Of a stretch of 25,895 nt of DNA, positions 16,046 to 23,618 are shown one piece after another. The notes beneath the pieces were generated by a model. The model had not been told where the DNA came from, made no database searches, and saw only the letters and a program-made list of their open reading frames with translations. A program made the translations under genes and the position numbers. Source of the stretch: Prochlorococcus sp. AG-455-E15 (GTDB lineage Bacteria > Cyanobacteriota > Cyanobacteriia > PCC-6307 > Cyanobiaceae); the NCBI GenBank assembly GCA_003212115.1, contig QCQS01000006.1, forward strand, positions 1-25,895. Reading direction: 5' to 3'. How positions within the stretch are numbered: the stretch's first letter is position 1; each line of letters opens with the position of its first letter.

Positions 16046-17191
16046 CTAGCGTAATGAACTGATCGTATTTGTAAGAATATGAATTGCTTCTTTGATATCT
16101 TTTGAATTAGTGCTTAATCCAATACTTAACCTTATTGAAGATTCTGCTTCTTTAAAAGATCTACCTAAGGCTAGTAAAACATGAGATGGTTCACCATTAC
16201 TACATGCAGATCCACTAGAACAAATTATTTTAGATTTTAAAAGTTTATGAAACTTTGCTCCGTTTAAATCCAAAACAGTGAAATTTAAATTGTGAGGTAA
16301 TCTTTTTTCTATGGAGCCATTAATTAATAAACCAGAATTATTTTCTAACAAACCCTCAAGAAGGGTATTTCTATGCAAAAGTAGTTTCTCAGCATTATTT
16401 TTTTGATTAAAAACTGCTATCTCTATTGCTTTAGCAAAGCCAACTACTAAAGGAAGAGGTAATGTACCAGACCTGAGACCATATTCCTGACCTCCTCCAA
16501 CAATTAAAGGCTCAAGATTCATTTCTTCATCAATCAAAAGAAGTCCTATCCCTTTAGGACCATATATTTTGTGAGAACTCATCGTTATCATATTTACATC
16601 TGATAAAAGATTATCTAACTCGATATAACCTAAACATTGCGCGAAATCAGAGTGAAAAGTTATTCCTCGCGATTTACATATCTTTGAAATATTCTCTAGA
16701 GGCTGGATAACTCCTATTTCATTATTTGCCAACATAATACTCACCAGAAATGTATCTTCTCTTATATTTTTTTTGAATTTTTCTTCTGAAATTAAGCCAT
16801 CTTTATTAGGATTAATTTCTGTAACCATAAATCCCTCTTTTTTTAGTTGGTTTAGCGGCTCCAAAACAGCTTTATGCTCTGTTTTTAAGGTAATAATATG
16901 TCCATAATTTCCTGTTTTTTTATAGTAATTTCTGGCAAAACCTAATAAGGCTAAGTTATTAGATTCAGTTGCCCCGCTTGTAAAAATAACTTTTTTATTC
17001 TTAAGAAATAAATTTTGTTCTATTCTTTCTCTTGAGGCTTCCAATATAGCGCTTGCATTAATCCCCGCCAAATTAGATTTGCTTGCAGGGTTAGAAAATA
17101 TCTCACTCCAAAAAGGTTTCATAGAATCAACAACATCTTTAGAGCAAGGAGTCGAAGATTGGTAGTCTAGTAGTATGGGAGTTGATAGCAT
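16046..17191 (-). CDS. iscS: Cysteine desulfurase (IscS/NifS family, group I)
   Basis: A PLP enzyme that removes sulfur from cysteine as a persulfide for Fe-S cluster assembly and other sulfur transfer. In 381 residues, TSGATESNN is at 71-79, the PLP-stacking His is H106, the Schiff-base Lys is K208 in SSHKIYGPKG, and the catalytic Cys is C330 in the loop SSGSACSNG. The Cys in SSGSACS with its longer mobile loop marks group I (IscS/NifS) rather than SufS. No iscU, nifU or suf genes are adjacent, so its acceptor is not known from context. The gene is divergent from the response regulator with only 59 bases between start codons. Confidence 0.93.
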   Translation of the reverse strand: MLSTPILLDYQSSTPCSKDVVDSMKPFWSEIFSNPASKSNLAGINASAILEASRERIEQNLFLKNKKVIFTSGATESNNLALLGFARNYYKKTGNYGHIITLKTEHKAVLEPLNQLKKEGFMVTEINPNKDGLISEEKFKKNIREDTFLVSIMLANNEIGVIQPLENISKICKSRGITFHSDFAQCLGYIELDNLLSDVNMITMSSHKIYGPKGIGLLLIDEEMNLEPLIVGGGQEYGLRSGTLPLPLVVGFAKAIEIAVFNQKNNAEKLLLHRNTLLEGLLENNSGLLINGSIEKRLPHNLNFTVLDLNGAKFHKLLKSKIICSSGSACSNGEPSHVLLALGRSFKEAESSIRLSIGLSTNSKDIKEAIHILTNTISSLR

Positions 17192-17250
17192 TATATTTAG
17201 TATATAAAATTCTGTTTATTACTAGAAAATCAAATTTAAGAATTCAACAA

Positions 17251-17979
17251 ATGAATGAGATTAATCAAATAAATAATGAACTTGTAAGAAAATCAAGAAT
17301 TTTATTAGTTGATGATGAGCCTGGTTTAAGAACAGCTGTTAAAACATTTCTAGAAGATGAAGGCTTTGAAATATTTATTGCAGTTGATGGCGAGGATGGT
17401 TGGGAAAAAGCTCAAACAATTTTCCCCGATTTGATAATTAGCGATGTTATGATGCCACGAGCTAACGGTTATGATTTATTAGAAAAAATTAGAGCGGATG
17501 AAAAATTAGGAGGAACTCCAGTTATTTTTCTAACTGCAAAAGGAATGACCCTAGACAGAACAGAGGGTTATCTTGCAGGAGTTGATGATTATATTTCCAA
17601 ACCTTTCGATCCCGATGAATTAGCTGCAAGAGTAAAAAATGTAATCAACAGACAAGAACGACTATTAAAAGAGGCGGCACGATTCGCAGATATTGACGTA
17701 AGCAAAATGGCAAAACAAATTACTGAAATAAAATCTATGCTCACAGACCAAAACCAGACTAATCCAGAAAATAAAATAAATCTTCCTAGTTTTACTCCTA
17801 GAGAAGCAAGTGTGCTTCAACTAGTAGCAGAGGGACTGATGAATAAGGAAATTGCTAGAAAACTTGAAACATCTATTAGAAATGTTGAGAAATATGTAAG
17901 TAGACTTTTTATCAAAACAGGTACATCTAGCCGAACAGAATTAGTTCGTTATGCACTTGAAAATCATTTAGTAAAATAA
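17251..17979 (+). CDS. rre1: NarL/LuxR-type response regulator, Rre1 (Ycf29) candidate
   Basis: A two-domain response regulator of 242 residues. The receiver domain (about 14-135) has the acidic pair D21-D22, phosphoacceptor D65 in LIISDVMMPRANG, T95 and K117 in ISKPFDPDEL. The C-terminal LuxR-type helix-turn-helix (about 180-242) reads FTPREASVLQLVAEGLMNKE then IARKLETSIRNVEKY. In cyanobacteria this architecture fits Rre1, the orthologue of plastid Ycf29, a stress-linked transcription factor. I chose ATG at 17251, which removes an upstream 23-residue extension that would overlap the divergent cysteine desulfurase gene; residues before it lack homology to a receiver domain. The partner kinase is not here. 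Confidence 0.85.
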   Translation: MNEINQINNELVRKSRILLVDDEPGLRTAVKTFLEDEGFEIFIAVDGEDGWEKAQTIFPDLIISDVMMPRANGYDLLEKIRADEKLGGTPVIFLTAKGMTLDRTEGYLAGVDDYISKPFDPDELAARVKNVINRQERLLKEAARFADIDVSKMAKQITEIKSMLTDQNQTNPENKINLPSFTPREASVLQLVAEGLMNKEIARKLETSIRNVEKYVSRLFIKTGTSSRTELVRYALENHLVK

Positions 17980-17983
17980 ATTA

Positions 17984-18682
17984 TTAAATTTTTTCGAATT
18001 CAATTAGTTTTGAAAAATAAAAAGGAGCTTGATTTAATTTCTTTTTAACAACTTTAAATCCTCTTTCTTTAGCAGCATTAATAATACCCTTTTCTTTCAA
18101 TGTATATGCCCTTGTAGTTTTACTTGGCCCAGGAAATAATTTTCCAATATTTTTTAGAACAGCAAGAACTGGAGTATAAGGGGCAAAGCTAACGATTAGT
18201 TTTTCTTTGCTTAAATGGCATAGATGTTGAACCATTTCTTCTGCGACCGGTTGAGGATAATGAATAAATACATCCAAACAAACTACAACATCAAATAATC
18301 CTTTTAATTTTTCCAGATCACATACTTCATAACTAATTTTACCTTGACTCAAACCTAATTCATGGATGCGTTTTTTTGTTTCTTTAATCATTTCAGAAGA
18401 AATATCGCTCACCTGTAGTTCTTTTATACCGAGTCTTAATAAAGGTATGGAAAGACTTCCTACACCACAGCCTGCATCACAATAACTTTTTTTTGTTAGT
18501 TCAGGATAATTTTTGATGCATGAAACTACATCATCTACAGTTTTTTGATGTCCTTTCCTAATATTTTTCTGAACTGCATTAATTTCATCAGATTTGCTAT
18601 AAATTTTATTCCACCTTTCAAAGCCAGTACCATTAAAGTACTCTCTTACTTCACTTTTTTCGATAATCTTATTTGACGTCAT
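17984..18682 (-). CDS. chlM: Magnesium-protoporphyrin IX O-methyltransferase
   Basis: ChlM transfers a methyl group from S-adenosylmethionine to the propionate of Mg-protoporphyrin IX, a committed step of chlorophyll synthesis. The 232-residue protein has the SAM-binding motif I YCDAGCGVGSLSIPLL (D69-G75) and post-motif VVCLDVFIHYPQP, plus the C-terminal FPGPSKTTRAYTL and RGFKVVKKKLNQAPFYFSKL typical of the family. The N-terminal VREYFNGTGFERWNKIY is also family-like. The stop is four bases from the opposing regulator gene. It diverges from purE across an 89-base spacer that holds a GC-rich palindrome. No other chlorophyll gene is adjacent. Confidence 0.95.
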   Translation of the reverse strand: MTSNKIIEKSEVREYFNGTGFERWNKIYSKSDEINAVQKNIRKGHQKTVDDVVSCIKNYPELTKKSYCDAGCGVGSLSIPLLRLGIKELQVSDISSEMIKETKKRIHELGLSQGKISYEVCDLEKLKGLFDVVVCLDVFIHYPQPVAEEMVQHLCHLSKEKLIVSFAPYTPVLAVLKNIGKLFPGPSKTTRAYTLKEKGIINAAKERGFKVVKKKLNQAPFYFSKLIEFEKI

Positions 18683-18721
18683 AATATTCTATGAAAATTT
18701 ATTCTTTTTATACTAACTAAC

Positions 18722-18745
18722 TGGCGCCAAATTAATTGCACGCCA
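18722..18745. promoter_or_regulatory. GC-rich palindrome in the chlM/purE spacer (possible operator)
   Basis: TGGCGCCA at 18722-18729 is a perfect 8-base palindrome. A second CGCCA half lies at 18741-18745, also forming an inverted repeat with TGGCG at 18722-18726. Such GC runs are rare in this AT-rich DNA. A TATAGG at 18747-18752 with a 17-base gap would place the palindrome over the -35 position of purE. No known regulator is assigned. Confidence 0.35.
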
Positions 18746-18771
18746 TTATAGGAAAGAATTGATTTGTTATT

Positions 18772-19308
18772 TTGTCAGAATTGAATTCTAAAGATATTTA
18801 TAAAATTGCTGTCGTAATGGGTAGTGATTCAGATCTAAAAACATTGAAACCAGCCATTGATATTTTAAGAGAATTTGGAATAAAAACTGAAGTTTGTATA
18901 CTTTCTGCACATCGAACACCTATTGAAATGATGGAATATGCAAAAAATGCAGAATCAGAAAGCATAAAAGTAATAATTGCCGGTGCTGGGGGTGCTGCTC
19001 ATCTTCCAGGAATGCTGGCATCAATAACTTGCATTCCTGTAATTGGCGTACCAGTAGAGAGTAAGACACTCAAGGGGATTGACTCTCTTTTATCAATCGT
19101 TCAAATGCCCGCTGGAATTCCAGTTGCAACAGTTGCAATTAATGGAGGTCAGAATGCTGGATTATTGGCAATAGAGATGATTAGTTTATTTGATGAATCC
19201 ATAAAGAAAAATTTGAAAGAATTCAGAGAAAATCTACATTCACAGGTAAGAGCTAAAAATAGTAAGTTATCAAATATTGGACCTGACAATTATCTTCAAA
19301 ATAAATGA
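18772..19308 (+). CDS. purE: N5-carboxyaminoimidazole ribonucleotide mutase (class I PurE)
   Basis: PurE moves the carboxyl group of N5-CAIR to give CAIR in de novo purine synthesis. The 178-residue length is typical of class I. The ligand-binding blocks are VVMGSDSDLKTL (GSDSD at 17-21), SAHRTP at 45-50, and IIAGAGGAAHLPGMLAS, followed by the VPVESKTLKGIDSLLSIVQM loop. Start TTG at 18772 gives MSELNSKDIYKI; a second TTG at 18781 would shorten it by three residues, and no ATG precedes the core. The partner purK is not here. It diverges from chlM and converges on cysC with a 15-base gap. Confidence 0.96.
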   Translation: MSELNSKDIYKIAVVMGSDSDLKTLKPAIDILREFGIKTEVCILSAHRTPIEMMEYAKNAESESIKVIIAGAGGAAHLPGMLASITCIPVIGVPVESKTLKGIDSLLSIVQMPAGIPVATVAINGGQNAGLLAIEMISLFDESIKKNLKEFRENLHSQVRAKNSKLSNIGPDNYLQNK

Positions 19309-19323
19309 ACTAATATTTTTCTC

Positions 19324-19947
19324 TTAGGCCTTGTTAAGAAAGTTTTGTTTTTTAAGGTGGTTAATAATTTTTTCAACGGAATCATTTAAATCTAACGAAC
19401 CTGTATCAACAACAATTTCGGGATTAAGAGGAGCTTCATATGGACTAGAAATCCCTGTGAATTCCTTAATTTCACCCAAACGAGCTTTCTTATAAAGACC
19501 TTTAGTATCCCTATTTTCGCAAACTGTGATATCGGCAGCACAATAAACTTCAATAAAATCCTTAGATCCAATAATTTTTCTCACCTTATCTCTATCGCTA
19601 ATAAATGGAGAAACAAATGCTGTAATAGTTATTATCCCAGCATTCATAAATAAATTCGCAACTTCGCCAATTCTTCTTATATTTTCTTCTCTATCTTCAT
19701 CCGAAAAACCAAGATCTTTACATAAACCGTGTCTGATATTATCTCCATCCAACACATAGGTCGAAAAACCATCTAAGTGTAAAACTTCATTTAAAGCGTT
19801 GGCCAAAGTACTTTTACCAGAACCAGATAAACCTGTAAACCAGATAACCATACCTTTATGACCTCTCATTTTCTCTAACTTTTCTCTATCGATAGTTAAG
19901 TTGTGCCACTTTATATTGGTTGACTTTGTTTGATTTTGTTCTTTCAT
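19324..19947 (-). CDS. cysC: Adenylylsulfate kinase
   Basis: A P-loop kinase that phosphorylates adenosine 5'-phosphosulfate to PAPS in sulfate assimilation. In 207 residues, the Walker A loop is GLSGSGKS at 39-46, DGDNIRHGLCKDLGFS (about 68-83) is the APS-binding segment, and ENIRRIGEVANLF and AFVSPFISDRDKVR are further family blocks. The C-terminal FTGISSPYEAPLNPEIVVDT is also diagnostic. The first 25 residues are an extension before the kinase core. No cysD, cysN, cysH or sat is adjacent. It lies downstream of the SUI1 gene on the same strand with a 41-base gap, so the two may be cotranscribed. Confidence 0.96.
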   Translation of the reverse strand: MKEQNQTKSTNIKWHNLTIDREKLEKMRGHKGMVIWFTGLSGSGKSTLANALNEVLHLDGFSTYVLDGDNIRHGLCKDLGFSDEDREENIRRIGEVANLFMNAGIITITAFVSPFISDRDKVRKIIGSKDFIEVYCAADITVCENRDTKGLYKKARLGEIKEFTGISSPYEAPLNPEIVVDTGSLDLNDSVEKIINHLKKQNFLNKA

Positions 19948-19988
19948 TTTTACTTCATCAAAATTAAAAACCTATCCTAACCCTTGCT

Positions 19989-20300
19989 TCATAAATTATG
20001 AAATCCCTCTTTACGAAGAAACTCAATTGATTTCGAAACCATATCACCCTGTAACTGGATATTTCTATCAATTAATGTTCCTCCAGTCCCACAGAAAACT
20101 TTAATTTTTTTTAGTAATTCTTTTAATAAGATTTCATCCACAGTGCCTAAACCTTTAATTAAAGTTATAGTCTTGCCCTTTTTACCTTTTTTTTGTTTTG
20201 AAATATTTATTTTTGATCTTTTATTAAAAGTATCTACCTTAGCTGATTCTTCAGATTTCTTTTCTTGATTATCAAATTCGATCCAATTCTTTTTTCCCAT
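19989..20300 (-). CDS. SUI1-domain translation factor (YciH/eIF1-like)
   Basis: A 103-residue protein of the eIF1/SUI1 family, bacterial YciH type, believed to affect start-site fidelity; its role in cyanobacteria is not established. The first 50 residues are charged and variable, with a basic KQKKGKKGKT stretch near 36-45. The C-terminal half has the domain signature: TLIKGLGTVDEILLKELLKK and then IKVFCGTGGTLIDRNIQLQG with the CGTGG turn. I chose ATG at 20300 (MGKKNWIEF); a TTG three codons upstream is possible. It diverges from trpB across 48 bases and precedes cysC on the same strand. Confidence 0.88.
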   Translation of the reverse strand: MGKKNWIEFDNQEKKSEESAKVDTFNKRSKINISKQKKGKKGKTITLIKGLGTVDEILLKELLKKIKVFCGTGGTLIDRNIQLQGDMVSKSIEFLRKEGFHNL

Positions 20301-20348
20301 TATTTTCAATATAATCTATAGTTAGTTAATACTTATTCTATAGAAAAA
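20301..20348. promoter_or_regulatory. SUI1/trpB divergent spacer with TCTATAG repeats
   Basis: The heptamer TCTATAG occurs at 20315-20321 and again at 20337-20343, 22 bases apart (about two helical turns). Because CTATAG is itself palindromic, the pair is both a direct and an inverted repeat. It fills the 48-base spacer and could be a regulator site or simply two -10-like elements. AT-rich composition makes chance a real alternative. Confidence 0.3.
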
Positions 20349-21593
20349 GTGGTAAGTACATTTTCTCGCAAAGATCAAAACTATAAAAATGACGATTTAA
20401 ATCAACCCTCGAAAGAGGGAAGATTTGGAAAATATGGTGGTCAATATGTTCCTGAAACGCTAATGCCCGCTCTTTTTGAGCTTGAAGACGCTGCACATAA
20501 TGCATGGAAAGATAAACTTTTTGTAGAAGAATTAAATCATCTACTTAAGACTTATGTAGGAAGAGAAACACCACTTTATGAAGCCAAAAGACTTACTGAA
20601 CATTACAAAAATAAAAAAGCAACTCCTAAGATATGGCTTAAAAGAGAAGATTTAAATCATACTGGGGCTCACAAAATTAACAATGCTCTTGGACAAGCTT
20701 TATTGGCAATAAGAATGGGCAAAAAAAGAATAATTGCGGAAACTGGAGCAGGTCAGCATGGAGTTGCTACTGCTACAGTTTGTGCGAGATTTGGCTTGAA
20801 ATGTATTATCTACATGGGTGCTGAAGACATAAAAAGGCAATCCCTTAACGTTTTCAGAATGAAACTTTTAGGAGCTGAAGTTAAAGTTGTAAATTCTGGA
20901 ACTGCAACACTTAAGGATGCTACTAGTGAGGCTATTAGAGATTGGGTTTCTAATGTCGAAACCACACACTACATTTTAGGATCTGTTGCAGGCCCACACC
21001 CTTTCCCAAAGATTGTGCGAGATTTTCATGCAGTCATAGGTGAAGAAACTAAAAAACAATGTTTGGAATCATTTGGATCCTTGCCCGATATTTTGCTTGC
21101 TTGTGTAGGTGGGGGATCAAATGCAATGGGGCTTTTCCATCCTTTTGTTAAAGAAACTTCTGTACGTCTTATTGGAGTTGAAGCCGCAGGAAGCGGAGTT
21201 GATACTGACAAACATGCTGCCACTATTACTAAAGGGTCAGTTGGAATTTTGCATGGATCAATGAGTCTTCTCTTGCAAGATGATAATGGTCAAGTACAAG
21301 AAGCTCACTCAATAAGTGCAGGATTAGATTACCCTGGAGTTGGACCTGAACATAGCCATTTAAAAGATATAGGTAGAGCAGAATATGGATCAGTCACAGA
21401 TCAAGAAGCTTTAGACGCTTTAAAACTTGTTAGTGAACTAGAAGGAATTATACCTGCGCTTGAAACTTCTCATGCCTTTGCTTGGTTAGATAAATTATGC
21501 CCTACTCTTGAAAAAGATACTCATATAGTTATCAATTGCTCTGGTAGAGGCGACAAAGATGTTAATACTGTTGCATCTTCATTAGATATTTAA
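20349..21593 (+). CDS. trpB: Tryptophan synthase beta chain
   Basis: TrpB condenses indole (from TrpA) with serine to give tryptophan. The 414-residue TrpB1-type sequence starts with RFGKYGGQYVPETLMPAL (about 25-42), holds the PLP Lys K109 in LNHTGAHKINNALG, the catalytic ETGAGQHGVA (131-140) and the phosphate-binding glycine loop GGGSNAMG (254-261). The C-terminal part ends with NCSGRGDKDVNT. The start is GTG at 20349 (GTG GTA AGT); no ATG precedes the conserved N-terminal region. No trpA is adjacent. The stop codon abuts, with no gap, the stop codon of the opposing rhodanese gene. Confidence 0.97.
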   Translation: MVSTFSRKDQNYKNDDLNQPSKEGRFGKYGGQYVPETLMPALFELEDAAHNAWKDKLFVEELNHLLKTYVGRETPLYEAKRLTEHYKNKKATPKIWLKREDLNHTGAHKINNALGQALLAIRMGKKRIIAETGAGQHGVATATVCARFGLKCIIYMGAEDIKRQSLNVFRMKLLGAEVKVVNSGTATLKDATSEAIRDWVSNVETTHYILGSVAGPHPFPKIVRDFHAVIGEETKKQCLESFGSLPDILLACVGGGSNAMGLFHPFVKETSVRLIGVEAAGSGVDTDKHAATITKGSVGILHGSMSLLLQDDNGQVQEAHSISAGLDYPGVGPEHSHLKDIGRAEYGSVTDQEALDALKLVSELEGIIPALETSHAFAWLDKLCPTLEKDTHIVINCSGRGDKDVNTVASSLDI

Positions 21594-21974
21594 TCAATAC
21601 CTTGGTATAGACGGATCAATATATCTACTCCATCCATCAATACCCTCCTCCAAATTCCATATTTCGCTCACAATATTATTATCCAAGCACCATTGAGAAA
21701 AGTTATAACTTCTTATTCCTGCATGACAAGTAACTACAATTTCTCTATCTAATAAACCAGTAAATATTTCTTCAACATATTCAGTTGTGACTTTACTAAT
21801 TGGTATATGTAAAAATTCTTTTGAGAAACGAGCTATTTCAAGCTCTGACTGTTCTCTTACATCAATCAAAACTGGATCTTCTTTCTCAGAATTAAACCAA
21901 TCATTGAGACTAGAAGCATTTATAGATTTTGGATTACTTCCCAATTTATAGGATAAATTATTTGTTATTAACAA
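21594..21974 (-). CDS. Single-domain rhodanese-like sulfurtransferase
   Basis: A 126-residue protein with one rhodanese domain. The conserved N-terminal VLIDVREQSELEIA (about 35-48) precedes the active-site loop CHAGIRS with Cys83, in IVVTCHAGIRSYNFSQW. The C-terminal IWNLEEGIDGW is the usual last strand-helix. The loop with six residues after the Cys fits sulfur transfer rather than arsenate or phosphatase activity. Physiological donor and acceptor are unknown. Start TTG at 21974 gives MLITNNLSYKLG; no ATG precedes the domain. It is the mirror neighbour of trpB and diverges from the DUF3352 gene. Confidence 0.88.
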   Translation of the reverse strand: MLITNNLSYKLGSNPKSINASSLNDWFNSEKEDPVLIDVREQSELEIARFSKEFLHIPISKVTTEYVEEIFTGLLDREIVVTCHAGIRSYNFSQWCLDNNIVSEIWNLEEGIDGWSRYIDPSIPRY

Positions 21975-22030
21975 TTTAATAAATTAAGTTGCAGTAGAAA
22001 GTTTATTGTTAAAAATAAAAATAAACATTG

Positions 22031-23494
22031 ATGATGAAACTTAGAGTAGTAGTAATAATACTATTATTATCTTTATTACTTTTTTTTGGTTTTAAAAAAG
22101 TTTCTGCTAATAAAAATAATGAGCAAAGTACAAATATTGATCAACTAAATATCTTAAGATATATACCTAAAAACAATAAATTATTATTTATTTCGAATTT
22201 AAATAGTTTTCATATTTTTAATAATAATGAAAAAGATAAAAATTCAACAAATCAAGATGAATTTGTTTTAATAAAAGACTCTATATTAGATTACTTAGGC
22301 ATAGATCTAGGCAACAATAAATTAGAAGATATCTATAACAATGAACTTATAATCTCATTTTTTGAAAATAATAAAAAGGTTAAAGATGATATTTTGATTA
22401 TTTTTAAAATCAAACCAGAAAAAACAATAGACGATTTATTAAATTTGCCTAATAAAATTGATCAAATTGATGAGATAATTTCTATTAATAGAGAAAAAAA
22501 AATAAATTTCCTTAACTATATATATCGAACCGAAGATAATTATATAATTGCTTCATCAGATAAAAAATTGATCAAAAATAGTATTAACTCTAGTAATGAT
22601 TTTAAAGAAAAAAAATTTCAATATGAGGGAGAACTTTTAGGATTCAAAAATCAAAAAAATATATTATTTACAAAAAAATTTGGTGAAAGTATATTTTTTG
22701 ATAAAGAAATTTTTACTAATCAAAATGAGGATATTGTAGCTACTACATTTGATTTAAAAAATAAACATTTAATTTTAAAATCATATTTAGTAAATAATAA
22801 AAAAAATATTGATATTCTTGCTTATGATAAGTTCATAAATAAAGAGAATACTTATAAAGATAATCCTCAAGTTTCAATTTTTACTGAAATTAAGAATTTT
22901 GAAAATTATCTAAAACCTTTTATAAATAATTTTGAACAAAGTTTTTTTGAAGATTTTAACCAAAATAAAAATCAAAACATCTTAATTCTCAATTCAAAAA
23001 AAGATTGGCTTTTTGCATTTGAAAAAAATACTGAAAATCAATTTGATTTAAGTGCGCTGAAAAAACTAAAAGATTTCAACAAATATACTTTAAAACAAAA
23101 TAAAGATATTTACTCAATATACTCCAAAGATATTCTTGAAGAAAAAAATGATGCAATAAAACGATTAACTTTTGAAAATATCTATTCAATAGAATCAGGA
23201 GGTTTGCAATTCATAAGTAATTTTTTAATAGATAGTCAAAAACTAGAAACAATCTCAAAAAAATTTTTCAACCTAAAAAGTTATAAAAATAAATCTACTT
23301 TTCTTTTTGCCAAGGTTTTTATCAAAGATGAAAATTCCAATAAAATTAAATATTTACCTGATTTGGAAGATCTTAATTTTCTCATTAGAAATGTTTTAAA
23401 AATATCAAATGAAGAATACATAGAAATCATAAGTCAATCTATTCCAGAAAAAAATCCAATTCTTTATACAGAAACAAGTTTAAAAATACCTTAA
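22031..23494 (+). CDS. DUF3352 exported or membrane-anchored protein of unknown function
   Basis: A 487-residue protein with an N-terminal hydrophobic segment (about 4-24, after MMKLR) that reads as a signal peptide or anchor, ending near VSANKNN. The rest is unusually rich in Lys, Asn, Ile and Phe, with no recognisable catalytic motif. YIPKNNKLLFISNLN (about 46-60) and the repeated strand-turn pattern fit the cyanobacterial DUF3352 family, which has no known function. Start ATG at 22031, with a second ATG next to it at 22034. Base composition is even more AT-rich than in the neighbours, in keeping with fast evolution and a loose constraint. No partner gene is evident; rhodanese diverges upstream and gltA follows by 124 bases. 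Confidence 0.75.
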   Translation: MMKLRVVVIILLLSLLLFFGFKKVSANKNNEQSTNIDQLNILRYIPKNNKLLFISNLNSFHIFNNNEKDKNSTNQDEFVLIKDSILDYLGIDLGNNKLEDIYNNELIISFFENNKKVKDDILIIFKIKPEKTIDDLLNLPNKIDQIDEIISINREKKINFLNYIYRTEDNYIIASSDKKLIKNSINSSNDFKEKKFQYEGELLGFKNQKNILFTKKFGESIFFDKEIFTNQNEDIVATTFDLKNKHLILKSYLVNNKKNIDILAYDKFINKENTYKDNPQVSIFTEIKNFENYLKPFINNFEQSFFEDFNQNKNQNILILNSKKDWLFAFEKNTENQFDLSALKKLKDFNKYTLKQNKDIYSIYSKDILEEKNDAIKRLTFENIYSIESGGLQFISNFLIDSQKLETISKKFFNLKSYKNKSTFLFAKVFIKDENSNKIKYLPDLEDLNFLIRNVLKISNEEYIEIISQSIPEKNPILYTETSLKIP

Positions 23495-23511
23495 TAAAGT
23501 TATTCAAATAA

Positions 23512-23539
23512 GTTTCAAAGACAATCATTTGAAATTTTT
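23512..23539 (+). terminator. Possible intrinsic terminator after the DUF3352 gene
   Basis: TTTCAAA (23513-23519) and TTTGAAA (23528-23534) form a perfect 7-base stem with an 8-base loop, followed at once by five T (23535-23539), 18 bases after the stop. The shape is that of a rho-independent terminator, although the stem has only one G-C pair. Confidence 0.45.
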
Positions 23540-23574
23540 GTGAAGTTAATAACTTGTGGTTAATTAAAAATTAT

Positions 23575-23602
23575 TTGACTATCTTTAATCTATAAGTATT
23601 TG
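23575..23602 (+). promoter_or_regulatory. Weak promoter-like element before gltA
   Basis: TTGACT (23575-23580) matches a -35 box well. TATTTG at 23597-23602, 16 bases on, is a poor -10; TATAAG at 23591 is better but too close. This lies after the terminator-like hairpin and before the TTG start of gltA, where a promoter would be expected. Confidence 0.25.
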
Positions 23603-23618
23603 ATATTGAATTAAGCAA

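Noticed and set aside
17182..17250. A 23-residue N-terminal extension of the response regulator, starting at ATG 17182.
   Set aside because: It overlaps the divergent cysteine desulfurase start and is hydrophobic, unlike a receiver N-terminus; ATG 17251 gives the normal domain edge.
22001..22026. GTTTATT/AATAAAC inverted repeat just before the DUF3352 start, considered as a leader hairpin.
   Set aside because: A/T-rich stem with one G-C pair and a 12-base A-rich loop; expected by chance in this composition.
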